Shown here piece by piece: positions 57,778-64,000 of a stretch of DNA of 64,000 bases. Each line of letters begins with the position of its first letter. Positions within the stretch are counted from its first letter, which is position 1. The DNA is from CAVYVZ01 sp963772065 (GTDB taxonomy: Bacteria; Acidobacteriota; Vicinamibacteria; Vicinamibacterales; UBA2999), in assembly GCA_963772065.1 (NCBI GenBank), contig CAVYVZ010000010.1:434001-498000 (forward strand). Direction: 5' to 3'. The notes beneath the pieces are model-generated. The model saw only the letters and a list, made by a program, of their open reading frames with translations. It did not search any database and was not told where the DNA came from. A program made the position numbers and the translations under genes.

Positions 57778-57904
57778 GTCTGTGCAATCTCACTTCGCCG
57801 TCAGTGCAATCTTTGCTTCGCCGGGTCGGTGCACCAACATCGGAGCCGATCGCACCGACAGCATGAGCGGATTGCACCGACACCGTAGGTAGGATTGCAC
57901 CGAC
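57778..57904. repeat. Six phased copies of a 12-bp motif, 3 forward and 3 inverted
   Basis: Forward: GTCTGTGCAATC (57778), GTCAGTGCAATC (57800), GTCGGTGCACC (57825). Inverted: GATCGCACCGAC (57848), GATTGCACCGAC (57870), GATTGCACCGAC (57893). Start-to-start distances are 22, 25, 23, 22 and 23 bases, about two helical turns. Fills nearly the whole gap between the GerMN gene and rph. Confidence 0.85.
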
Positions 57905-57925
57905 AAACGAATAGAATGAGTGTTC

Positions 57926-58657
57926 ATGCGTTCTGACGGCCGCCTTCCCGAGCAGCTGCGTCCCACGCGGATCACACCGAACTACCTCATGCACGCCGAA
58001 GGATCGGTGCACGTCGAGGCGGGCAAAACCCGCGTGATCTGCACGGCCAGCGTGGAGGATCGCGTGCCGCCGTTCCGCCGCAACACCGGAAAGGGATGGG
58101 TCACCGCCGAATACGGCATGCTGCCGCGCGCGACCACGACGCGCATGCAGCGAGAGGCGAGCTCCGGGCGCGTCGGCGGGCGCACGCAGGAGATTCAGCG
58201 GCTGATCGGACGATCGCTGCGCGCGGTGACCCGCATGGAGGAGCTCGGCGAGCGCACCATCACGCTCGACTGCGACGTGATACAGGCCGATGGCGGCACG
58301 CGCACGGCTGCCATCACCGGTGCATTCGTGGCCCTGGTGCTGGCGCTCGGCCGGCTCCGCGAGCAGGACATCATTCGCACAATGCCCGTGAGTGACTACG
58401 TCGCCGCGACGAGCGTCGGAATCGTCGACGGCACGCCGATGCTCGACCTGGCGTACACCGAGGATTCGACGGCAGAAGTGGACATGAATCTCGTGAAGAC
58501 CGGCGGCGGCCTCTACATCGAAGTGCAGGGAACCGCCGAAAGCCTCCCTTTCGGACGCGAGGCGCTGAACCGGTTGCTCGACCTGGGCGATACGGGAATA
58601 CGCCAGCTGCACGCGATGCAGCGCAACCTGGTGGGCCCGCTGCTGAATGCGAAATGA
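57926..58657 (+). CDS. rph: Ribonuclease PH
   Basis: 243 residues. 3'-to-5' phosphorolytic exonuclease that trims tRNA ends. MRSDGRLPEQLRPTRIT start, VEAGKTRVICTASVEDRVPPF, GWVTAEYGMLPRATTTR, GRTQEIQRLIGRSLRA, DCDVIQADGGTRTAAITGAFVAL and TAESLPFGREALNRLLDLG are all canonical. ATG 57926 preferred over GTG 57920. The upstream region is the six-site array. rdgB overlaps by 4 bases. Confidence 0.95.
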   Translation: MRSDGRLPEQLRPTRITPNYLMHAEGSVHVEAGKTRVICTASVEDRVPPFRRNTGKGWVTAEYGMLPRATTTRMQREASSGRVGGRTQEIQRLIGRSLRAVTRMEELGERTITLDCDVIQADGGTRTAAITGAFVALVLALGRLREQDIIRTMPVSDYVAATSVGIVDGTPMLDLAYTEDSTAEVDMNLVKTGGGLYIEVQGTAESLPFGREALNRLLDLGDTGIRQLHAMQRNLVGPLLNAK

Positions 58658-59253
58658 GGCGGTTGCTCGTCGCGACCACCAACCCACACAAGCTGCGCGA
58701 GATTCGTGATCTGCTGTCCGAGGTCCAGCTCGATTTGGTCGGGCTCGAGACCCTCCCACGCATCGAAGAGCCCGAGGAAACCGGCGCGACATTCGAAGAA
58801 AACGCGCGGCTGAAGGCGCTCTACTACGATCGAGCGGCGGCAACGCCGCACGACCTCACCGTCGCCGAAGACTCAGGACTCGTCATCGATGCCCTTGATG
58901 GCGAACCCGGCGTGCATTCGGCGCGCTTTCTTCGAGCCGATGCGCCCTACCAGGAGCGCTTTGCCGAGATCTTCCGCCGCCTCGACGAACATCCCGATCG
59001 GCCGCCGACCGCGCGGTTCATCTGCGCCGTCGCCGTCGTGCGCGGCGGCCGCGTCGTGTACGAGACGCGCGGCCGCGTCGAGGGCGAGATCACCCGACCG
59101 CCGCGCGGCTCCGCCGGTTTCGGCTACGACCCAATCTTCTATTACCCACCGTATCGGTGCACGCTCGCCGAGGTCACGCAGACGTCGAAGCTCAACGTGG
59201 CGCACCGCGGCCAGGCGTTTCGGGCGCTCGGGGAGTGGTTGAAAGCCTGGTGA
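58654..59253 (+). CDS. rdgB: XTP/dITP diphosphatase (RdgB/HAM1)
   Basis: 199 residues. House-cleaning pyrophosphatase for non-canonical purine nucleotides. LLVATTNPHKLREIRDLL, GATFEENARLKA, VAEDSGLVIDALDGEPGVHSARF, GEITRPPRGSAGFGYDPIF and the C-terminal KLNVAHRGQAFRAL. ATGA coupling to rph is a frequent arrangement. Confidence 0.95.
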   Translation: MRRLLVATTNPHKLREIRDLLSEVQLDLVGLETLPRIEEPEETGATFEENARLKALYYDRAAATPHDLTVAEDSGLVIDALDGEPGVHSARFLRADAPYQERFAEIFRRLDEHPDRPPTARFICAVAVVRGGRVVYETRGRVEGEITRPPRGSAGFGYDPIFYYPPYRCTLAEVTQTSKLNVAHRGQAFRALGEWLKAW

Positions 59254-59261
59254 GGAACAGA

Positions 59262-59334
59262 GAACGGAGAACGACTTGCGTCTGCTCTCCGTTCCTCTCC
59301 CAGAGTCTGGCCGCGGGCGGCATTGATGCCGCCC
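59262..59334 (+). terminator. Two hairpins after rdgB
   Basis: GAACGGAGA (59262-59270) / TCTCCGTTC (59286-59294), and GGGCGGCAT (59315-59323) / ATGCCGCCC (59326-59334). Neither has a T tract. The first arises from a short 7-bp array (GGAACAG, AGAACGG, AGAACGA at 59254-59274). Confidence 0.45.
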
Positions 59335-59425
59335 GGGATCAAGTGGGTAGGAAGTGGCGGCCCGATGGTCTTACGGCTCGTGAGGAAGGAATTGCACCAT
59401 CAGGCCTGGCAGGTGGAAATTTGTC

Positions 59426-59650
59426 TCAACTCCTCGCGGCCCGTGTGTATTCGGACCGCACGAACGCGCCATCGCGCGTTCGGAACAGAAATTTCGAATC
59501 AACGAGGGCGCCGAGCAACGCATCGCATGCCGCCCGATCCAATCCCCACAGGCGTTGTGCCTGGGCCGACGTCAGCCGAAGCCCAGGCATCTCGATGTAC
59601 TCGCCCTGAACACGGCGAAGAACCTCATCGATAGCGTGTTGCCCGGCCAT
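59426..59650 (-). CDS. Small conserved winged-helix-like protein
   Basis: 74 residues: EVLRRVQGEYIEMPGLRLTSAQAQRLWGLDRAACDALLGALVDSKFLFRTRDGAFVR. The pattern EMPGLxLTxxQAxRLWGLDxxxCxxLLxxLVxxxFLxRTxxGxxxR is one I recall from many small proteins of soil bacteria and is compatible with a winged helix. No experimental role known to me. The flanking 59651-59920 holds no supported gene. Confidence 0.65.
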   Translation of the reverse strand: MAGQHAIDEVLRRVQGEYIEMPGLRLTSAQAQRLWGLDRAACDALLGALVDSKFLFRTRDGAFVRSEYTRAARS

Positions 59651-59920
59651 AGGACCCTCCAGCGTTCAGAGGTAGGGAGTGAATACACTGAAAGGAGCAA
59701 CCCGTGTGCCACCAAGCCCCCTCCAGCTCGCCCCGTGGAGGGGCGCGCGATAAGTCCCACACAGGTGACCGGTTACGCCTCAGCTTATAAAGACGTCAAA
59801 CAAAACAGGGCGTTTGGCGGAGCGTATTTGTGGACCCGTGCGGACAGTCAGCTGTAGGGAAAGCCGTCACATTTCAGGTGGGGCATAGCGGTTGCACCCT
59901 CGCAGCACGGAGACTTTCCG

Positions 59921-60271
59921 ATGACACTCAATCTGGTTCAGCACCGGAGCGGACCGAGCATCTGGGACCGCGAGACGAACAGCGAATGGGACACCGAACG
60001 CTGGCTGCTCATGATGATGGCTGGTGCGTTCTTTCTGACTGGGATCCGGCGCGGTTCGCTTCCCGGTCTGCTGCTCGCCGCCGGCGGTGCGAGCCTTGGC
60101 TGGTGGGCGGCCACGGGCGTCGACATTCGTCGCGTGCGTCGTGCGCACATGCGGCAGGTCTGGCCACGCATCGGCGGCGACCGCCCCGCCGATCCGGTGG
60201 GCCAGGCGTCGGAAGAATCGTTTCCCGCCAGCGACGCGCCTGCGTGGACGCCCACGACGGGTAATCGCTAG
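59921..60271 (+). CDS. Small membrane protein, DUF2892-like
   Basis: 116 residues. Short N-terminus, then hydrophobic segments (ERWLLMMMAGAFFLTGIRRGSLPGLLLAAGGASLGWWAATG) and a C-terminal SEESFPASDAPAWT motif that recurs at the ends of many small bacterial proteins. GGAGA before the ATG. 16 bases before the YihY gene, so probably co-transcribed. Confidence 0.65.
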   Translation: MTLNLVQHRSGPSIWDRETNSEWDTERWLLMMMAGAFFLTGIRRGSLPGLLLAAGGASLGWWAATGVDIRRVRRAHMRQVWPRIGGDRPADPVGQASEESFPASDAPAWTPTTGNR

Positions 60272-60287
60272 CCGATCCGAGGCTTCA

Positions 60288-61484
60288 ATGGCTGCGATGC
60301 TGACGTTCCTCCGTGTGCCGCTCTCGTGGAAGGAAATCCTCGAGCGCACGCTCAAGGAGGCATTCTGGGAAGACAACTGCCTCGGGATGGCGGCGCAGCT
60401 CGCCTACTACTTCTTCTTTGCATTATTCCCCGCCTTGCTTTTCATCGTGGCCGTCGCGAGCTACTTCCCGGTCACAACGCTCATCGACGACATGTTCCGC
60501 ACGCTCGGCGGGTTCGCGCCGCCCGAGGTGCTCGCTATCATCACCGACCAGTTGAAGAAGATCTCGATGGGCAAGCAGGGCGGGCTGCTGACGTTCGGTA
60601 TGCTGCTCACGCTCTGGTCCTCTTCGGGAGCGATGACGGCGATCATCGACACGCTGAACCGCGCGTATGACATCGAGGAGGGGCGCGCCTGGTGGAAGGT
60701 CCGTCTCACCGCGATCGCCCTGACCGTGGGCGTGTCCGTGTTCATCCTCGCATCGTTCGCGCTCATCACGGTGGGCCCCACGTTCGCCGAGCGCATCGCG
60801 GACGCGATGGGCCTCGGCCCGGTGTTCGAGTGGACCTGGAAGATTCTGCAGTGGCCCGTCGTGTTTGGCCTCGTCAGCGTGGCGATCGCCGGCGTGTACT
60901 ACTGGGGCCCTGACGCGGAGCAGGAGTGGATCTGGCTGACGCCGGGCGCGGTCACGGCCACCCTGCTCTGGATCCTCGCTTCCCTCGGGTTCAAGTACTA
61001 CGTCGCCAACATGGGCAACTTCACCGAGACCTACGGCGCGATCGGCGCCTTCATGGTGCTCATGCTCTGGTTCTACATCTCGGGCCTCGTGATCCTGCTC
61101 GGCGCCGAGTTGAACGCGGAGATCGAGCACGCCTCCCCGTACGGCAAGGACGAAGGCGAGAAGGTCCCGGGCGAGAAGCGAAAGATCGGCCCGGCGCGGA
61201 TGCGCGCCTGGGTGCAGCGGCGGCTGGGGCGCGGAGGCAAATCACCCTCGAGCCAGGAAGTCGAAGCGGTCATGCGAGGGGATGCTCCGATACCCGAGGC
61301 CGCACCGCCCGGGCCTCGTCGGATCGCCAACTGGCCGCCGGCCCACGTCGTGGCAATGCAGTCGGATCCACCGCGGCGCCTTCCGGCCGCCCGGCGGTTC
61401 TCGGATTGGCTGATTGGCGCCGGCGTGCTCATCGCCCATCTGTACTGGGTCGTCCGCCGAAAGATCGGCCGCGAGCGGGCCTGA
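60288..61484 (+). CDS. YihY/BrkB family inner-membrane protein
   Basis: 398 residues. ERTLKEAFWEDNCLGMAAQLAYYFFFALFPALLFIVAVASYF near the N-terminus, then TFGMLLTLWSSSGAMTAIIDTLNRAYD, WTPG-like WLTPGAVTATLLWILASLGFKYYVANMGNFTETYGAIGAFMVLMLWFYISGLVILLGAELNAEIE: about six membrane helices of the YihY core. A cytosolic tail (~290-370) ends in a further hydrophobic segment (SDWLIGAGVLIAHLYWVV), which is less usual. Role of the family unknown; not RNase BN despite old annotations. Confidence 0.87.
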   Translation: MAAMLTFLRVPLSWKEILERTLKEAFWEDNCLGMAAQLAYYFFFALFPALLFIVAVASYFPVTTLIDDMFRTLGGFAPPEVLAIITDQLKKISMGKQGGLLTFGMLLTLWSSSGAMTAIIDTLNRAYDIEEGRAWWKVRLTAIALTVGVSVFILASFALITVGPTFAERIADAMGLGPVFEWTWKILQWPVVFGLVSVAIAGVYYWGPDAEQEWIWLTPGAVTATLLWILASLGFKYYVANMGNFTETYGAIGAFMVLMLWFYISGLVILLGAELNAEIEHASPYGKDEGEKVPGEKRKIGPARMRAWVQRRLGRGGKSPSSQEVEAVMRGDAPIPEAAPPGPRRIANWPPAHVVAMQSDPPRRLPAARRFSDWLIGAGVLIAHLYWVVRRKIGRERA

Positions 61485-61511
61485 CATCCCGCGCGGCGCG
61501 TCGGCTATACT
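61481..61511 (+). promoter_or_regulatory. Possible GNAT promoter
   Basis: CTGACA (61481-61486), 19-base spacer, TATACT (61506-61511), only 15 bases before the ATG, implying a very short leader. Confidence 0.35.
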
Positions 61512-61526
61512 CGCCGCGCAGCCTCC

Positions 61527-62027
61527 ATGCTCACGCTCGTTGCGCGTCCCGCGATACGCGGGGACGCGGCGGAGATCGCCGGCATCTACAACGAGGGCAT
61601 TTCCGACCGGGTCGCCACGTTCGAAACGCGGCCCCGCACCCCTGACGACGTGCGCGCCTGGTTCGACGCGCATCATCCCATCGTCGTCGTCACCGACGAC
61701 GCGAACCGTGTCATCGCCTATGCGGCGGCGTCGGCGTATCGCGCGCGCGATTGCTACGCCGGCGTCGCGGAGTGCTCCGTCTACGTCGCGCGCCGCGCCC
61801 GCGGCCAGGGCGCCGGCCGCATCGCGCTGCAGGCGCTCATCGACGCCGCCCGCAACGCCGGCTTCTGGAAGCTCGTCTCGCGAATCTTCCCCGAGAACCA
61901 CGCCAGCCGCGCCCTCGTTCGCTCCGTCGGCTTTCGCGAGGTCGGCATCTACGAGCGGCACGCCAAACTCGACGGCCGATGGAGGGACGTCGTCATCGTC
62001 GAGTTTCTCATTCGAGAAAACTTGTGA
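61527..62027 (+). CDS. GNAT N-acetyltransferase (ArsN1/phosphinothricin acetyltransferase-like)
   Basis: 166 residues. RPAIRGDAAEIAGIYNEGISDRVATFETRPRT and AECSVYVARRARGQGAGRIALQALIDAARNAGFWKLVSRIFPENHASRALVRSVGFREVGIYERHAKLDGRWRDVVIVE match the Pat/ArsN1 group, which acetylates amino-group toxins such as phosphinothricin or arsinothricin. The acetyl-CoA loop RARGQGAG is intact. Substrate inferred from family only. Confidence 0.82.
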   Translation: MLTLVARPAIRGDAAEIAGIYNEGISDRVATFETRPRTPDDVRAWFDAHHPIVVVTDDANRVIAYAAASAYRARDCYAGVAECSVYVARRARGQGAGRIALQALIDAARNAGFWKLVSRIFPENHASRALVRSVGFREVGIYERHAKLDGRWRDVVIVEFLIRENL

Positions 62028-62033
62028 CCTTGT

Positions 62034-62061
62034 AAGGTAAAAGGAAAAAGGTAAAAGGCAA
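62034..62061. repeat. 7-bp array AAGGNAA, left flank of four-helix cassette
   Basis: AAGGTAA, AAGGAAA, AAGGTAA, AAGGCAA in strict phase, 7 bases after the GNAT stop. A reverse-complement version lies at 62648-62669. Confidence 0.8.
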
Positions 62062-62075
62062 ATCATGTTTGCACG

Positions 62076-62128
62076 TGACTTCGCTTGTCATTCGCGACTT
62101 CGCCTGCCATTCATGACTTCGCTTGTCC
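62076..62128. repeat. Three direct repeats of an 18-bp motif, 19-bp period
   Basis: TGACTTCGCTTGTCATTC (62076), CGACTTCGCCTGCCATTC (62095) and TGACTTCGCTTGTCC (62114). The third runs into the end of the four-helix-bundle gene. Confidence 0.72.
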
Positions 62129-62512
62129 GCGCTTCCGGCCGCCGTCCCTTTTCGGCAGGTTTGCTTTCGCGCTGACGACGATTGCGCCGAGAATTCGTTT
62201 GATTTGATCGGCTTCTCCGACGAGCGACACGCACAGTTGTGGGTCGCCAATCTTGCTCGCCTGACATACCCGAAGCCAGAACAATGATTCGCGTGCTTCG
62301 CGCAACGCGATCACGTTCGCCCGAATGAACTCGAGACCCGAGGAACAACCAGTGGCCTCGTGCCGGTTGGCGCCGGTGCTGCCCGCGGCACTGATCAACT
62401 GCTCGATGATCTTGTTGACGCCCGGCTCCCAGGTGATCGTTCGGACAAACGCAACAACACTGCACGCGAATCCAAGCACTCGCTCGTCGATGTCGTACGC
62501 TGGACCGCCCAT
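62111..62512 (-). CDS. Four-helix-bundle (S23/IVS-type) protein
   Basis: 133 residues. DIDERVLGFACSVVAFVRTI, GVNKIIEQLISAAGSTGANRHEATGCSSGLEFIRANVIALREARESLFWLRVC and EADQIKRILGAIVVSAKANL match the family of proteins encoded in 23S rRNA intervening sequences and their Avd-like relatives from diversity-generating retroelements, here at an intergenic site. Composition is AT-richer than the flanks. Sits between inverted A/G-rich arrays, suggesting a small mobile cassette. Confidence 0.82.
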   Translation of the reverse strand: MGGPAYDIDERVLGFACSVVAFVRTITWEPGVNKIIEQLISAAGSTGANRHEATGCSSGLEFIRANVIALREARESLFWLRVCQASKIGDPQLCVSLVGEADQIKRILGAIVVSAKANLPKRDGGRKRGQAKS

Positions 62513-62647
62513 TCGTACCCATAACGCACGAGTCTTGCCACAGCAGATGCCGCGAAATCACAAGGAAGAATCAGTGCTGGTCGAGCGAACGTGGCAGGAT
62601 GTGCGAATGAGGAGCGAGCGAGAGAGCGCAGAAAGTGCCGACAGGAC

Positions 62648-62669
62648 TTTCCTTTTGCCTTTACCTTAC
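62648..62669. repeat. Right flank of four-helix cassette, inverted
   Basis: TTTCCTTTTGCCTTTACCTT then AC; its reverse complement matches the left array (62033 onward) apart from small length changes. Ends 6 bases before the coaA stop codon. Confidence 0.75.
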
Positions 62670-62675
62670 GGAGTC

Positions 62676-63626
62676 TCAGAGTTTCCTCAGCTTGACCCTC
62701 CTGACTGCGTGGTCGCGTCCCTTCTCGAGAATGAGGTGCGCCCGCTCGCGCGTCGGCGCAATGTTCTCCCGCAGGTTCGGCAGGTTGATCGTGGTCCAGA
62801 TGTCGAGCGCGGTCGCGCGCGCCTCGTCGTTGCTGATCTGCGCGTAGCGGTGGAAGTATGAGGACGGATCGCGGAACACCGTATCGCGCAGCTTCATGAA
62901 CCGCTCGACGTACCACTGCTGAATGTCGGCTTCGCTGGCGTCGACGTAGATCGAGAAATCGAAGAAGTCCGACACGAACATGCGCATGCGCCGGCGGCCG
63001 CCGCCGGTCTGGAGCACGTTCAGCCCTTCGACGATGACGATGTCGGGCTGCCGGACGATCTGATGGTCGCCGGGAAGGATGTCGTACGTGAGATGCGAGT
63101 AGCGCGGCGCCTCCACCTCGGGCAGTCCCGACTTGACGTCCGCCACGAACTGGACGAGGCGCCGCACGTCGTACGACTCGGGGAATCCTTTCCGCTGCAT
63201 CAGCCCGCGCGCTTCGAGGGTCTCGCGTGGCAGCAGGAATCCGTCGGTCGTCACGAGATCGACCTGCGGGTGGCTCGGCCAGTGCGACAGGAGTGCTTGC
63301 AGGATGCGCGACGTCGTGCTCTTCCCCACCGCCACGCTTCCCGCAACGCCGATGACGTACGGCACCTTGGTGCCGCTCGTGCCCAGGAACGTGCTCGTTG
63401 CCGCGTGGAGCTTCTGTGTGGCGCCGACGTGAAGGTTCAGCAGACGCGAGAGCGGCAGGTAGATGTCGGTGACCTCGCCAATCGAGACGCGCTCGATGAC
63501 GCCGGCGAGCGGCCGCAGCTGCGCTTCCGAGAGCGGCAGCGGCGTCGTGTCTCGAAGCCGGGCCCACGCGGCGCGCGTGAACTCCACGTACTGCGACAGC
63601 TGGGTCTCGCGCTGCTCGATCGGCAC
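62676..63626 (-). CDS. coaA: Pantothenate kinase, type I
   Basis: 316 residues. First step of CoA synthesis. VIGVAGSVAVGKSTTSRILQALL (P-loop), VTTDGFLLP, MQRKGFPESYD, YSHLTYDI, DIVIVEGLNVLQ, DFFDFSIYVDA and YFHRYA are all type I signatures. Complete, with normal length. Separated from the TonB receptor end by a hairpin. Confidence 0.95.
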   Translation of the reverse strand: MPIEQRETQLSQYVEFTRAAWARLRDTTPLPLSEAQLRPLAGVIERVSIGEVTDIYLPLSRLLNLHVGATQKLHAATSTFLGTSGTKVPYVIGVAGSVAVGKSTTSRILQALLSHWPSHPQVDLVTTDGFLLPRETLEARGLMQRKGFPESYDVRRLVQFVADVKSGLPEVEAPRYSHLTYDILPGDHQIVRQPDIVIVEGLNVLQTGGGRRRMRMFVSDFFDFSIYVDASEADIQQWYVERFMKLRDTVFRDPSSYFHRYAQISNDEARATALDIWTTINLPNLRENIAPTRERAHLILEKGRDHAVRRVKLRKL

Positions 63627-63638
63627 GTCGGCATTGTA

Positions 63639-63659
63639 GGCGGGCCTTTACGGCCCGCC
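63639..63659 (-). terminator. Hairpin between the TonB receptor and coaA
   Basis: GGCGGGCC (63639-63646) / GGCCCGCC (63652-63659), 5-base loop, no T tract in the minus direction. Likely ends the TonB receptor transcript. Confidence 0.5.
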
Positions 63660-63661
63660 AA

Positions 63662-64000
63662 CTAGAACCGCACTCGAATGCCCGCGTTGACCGTCCGCCC
63701 CTCGAGCGGTTTCCACGCGTCGATGGTCCACCGGCCGTCGGCCGCACGCGCCGCTCGCACCAGCCGCTCCGAGACCGTCTGCCGGACGTCGCCGAGGTTC
63801 TCGGCGTTCAGGAACGCCCGTGCGCGACCGAGATTCCAGTCGAGCAGCGCGCCCCACATCACGTACGGGTCGCCGCGTTGGCGGTACGGATTGTCGTCGA
63901 GCGACTGGCGTCCGGTGACGAACACCTCGAAGCCGATGCGGAGAGGACCCAGCTCGCCCAGCACGTCGAGTGAGCCGGCATGGCGCGGATTGAGCGGCAC
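63662..64000 (-). CDS. TonB-dependent receptor, C-terminal part (5' end outside window)
   Basis: The last ~112 residues of an outer-membrane barrel: RIGFEVFVTGRQSLDDNPYRQRGDPYVMWGALLDWNLGRARAFLNAENLGDVRQTV ... LEGRTVNAGIRVRF. The AENLGDVRQT motif (cf. NLxDxR-T) and the terminal RVRF with Phe are typical of TonB-dependent receptors. The frame is open to the window edge. Ligand unknown. Confidence 0.8.
   Translation of the reverse strand: MPLNPRHAGSLDVLGELGPLRIGFEVFVTGRQSLDDNPYRQRGDPYVMWGALLDWNLGRARAFLNAENLGDVRQTVSERLVRAARAADGRWTIDAWKPLEGRTVNAGIRVRF

Noticed and set aside
57778..57904. Small CRISPR array before rph
   Set aside because: Repeats are 12 bp, half are inverted, spacers are ~10-13 bp and there are no cas genes.

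Overview
The window is about 64 kb of high-GC, gene-dense bacterial chromosome. The gene repertoire points to a didermic, soil-type bacterium: TonB-dependent receptors, Slt and MltG transglycosylases, an EnvC-like activator, paired PSCyt/PSD1 and DUF1501 proteins, a Pkn-type kinase with TPRs, a fused MFS/spermidine synthase and an IVS-type four-helix protein. My best guess is Acidobacteriota, perhaps a Vicinamibacteria-like lineage. This is an inference from gene style, not from a marker phylogeny.

Layout. 1-7.5 kb: housekeeping and cell envelope (xseA-xseB-ispA-tlyA-nadK on +; ruvX-mltG on -; an EnvC-like activator and an S41-like protein on +). 7.5-14.6 kb: HU, tRNA-Val(GAC), thrS-infC-rpmI-rplT-pheS-pheT. 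14.5-20.9 kb: a membrane spermidine synthase-like protein, a ZapB-like coiled coil, zapA, 6S RNA, rny, thiL and a 3D-domain protein. 20.9-25.9 kb (-): TonB receptor, RskA-type anti-sigma, ECF sigma factor, exported truncated haemoglobin, lipoprotein. 26-29.6 kb (-): a heterodimeric ABC exporter. 29.6-37.4 kb: cstA, an outer-membrane protein, a methyltransferase, slt and a coiled-coil/GAF-like protein. 37.5-42.7 kb: PSCyt/PSD1 and DUF1501 partners. 42.7-51.2 kb: accessory region (kinase, putative polysaccharide-active secreted protein, lipoprotein, ankyrin protein, amidohydrolase, DinB). 51.2-55.6 kb: tmRNA with a duplicated 3' end, a polyglycine-hydrolase-like protein, a GAF-like protein, a very basic low-complexity protein. 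55.7-64 kb: amidase, GerMN protein, a six-site repeat array, rph, rdgB, a YihY-type membrane protein, GNAT, a four-helix-bundle cassette, coaA and the end of a second TonB receptor.

Three themes run through the region. (1) At least ten single-base insertions break eight genes, four of them core housekeeping genes. All shift the frame by +1 and most lie in doubled or longer base runs, so I read them as assembly errors and annotate these genes as intact but frameshifted. (2) Imperfect 7-bp tandem arrays (units such as GCCTTAA, GGCCTTG, AGCGTTC, AAGGTAA) recur between genes, abut start codons and even supply stop codons. (3) Several compact repeat or palindrome structures have no ordinary explanation: a hairpin repeat that encodes a signal peptide, six phased copies of a 12-bp motif before rph, a motif shared by two divergent genes at 50.5 kb, and inverted arrays around a four-helix-bundle gene.

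Genes acting together: the EnvC-like protein, MltG, Slt, amidase and ZapA/ZapB serve peptidoglycan remodelling and division; HU, thrS, infC, rpmI, rplT and pheST form a translation block; sigma/RskA/TonB receptor look like a signalled uptake module; PSCyt/PSD1 and DUF1501 form a conserved two-gene unit of unknown substrate.
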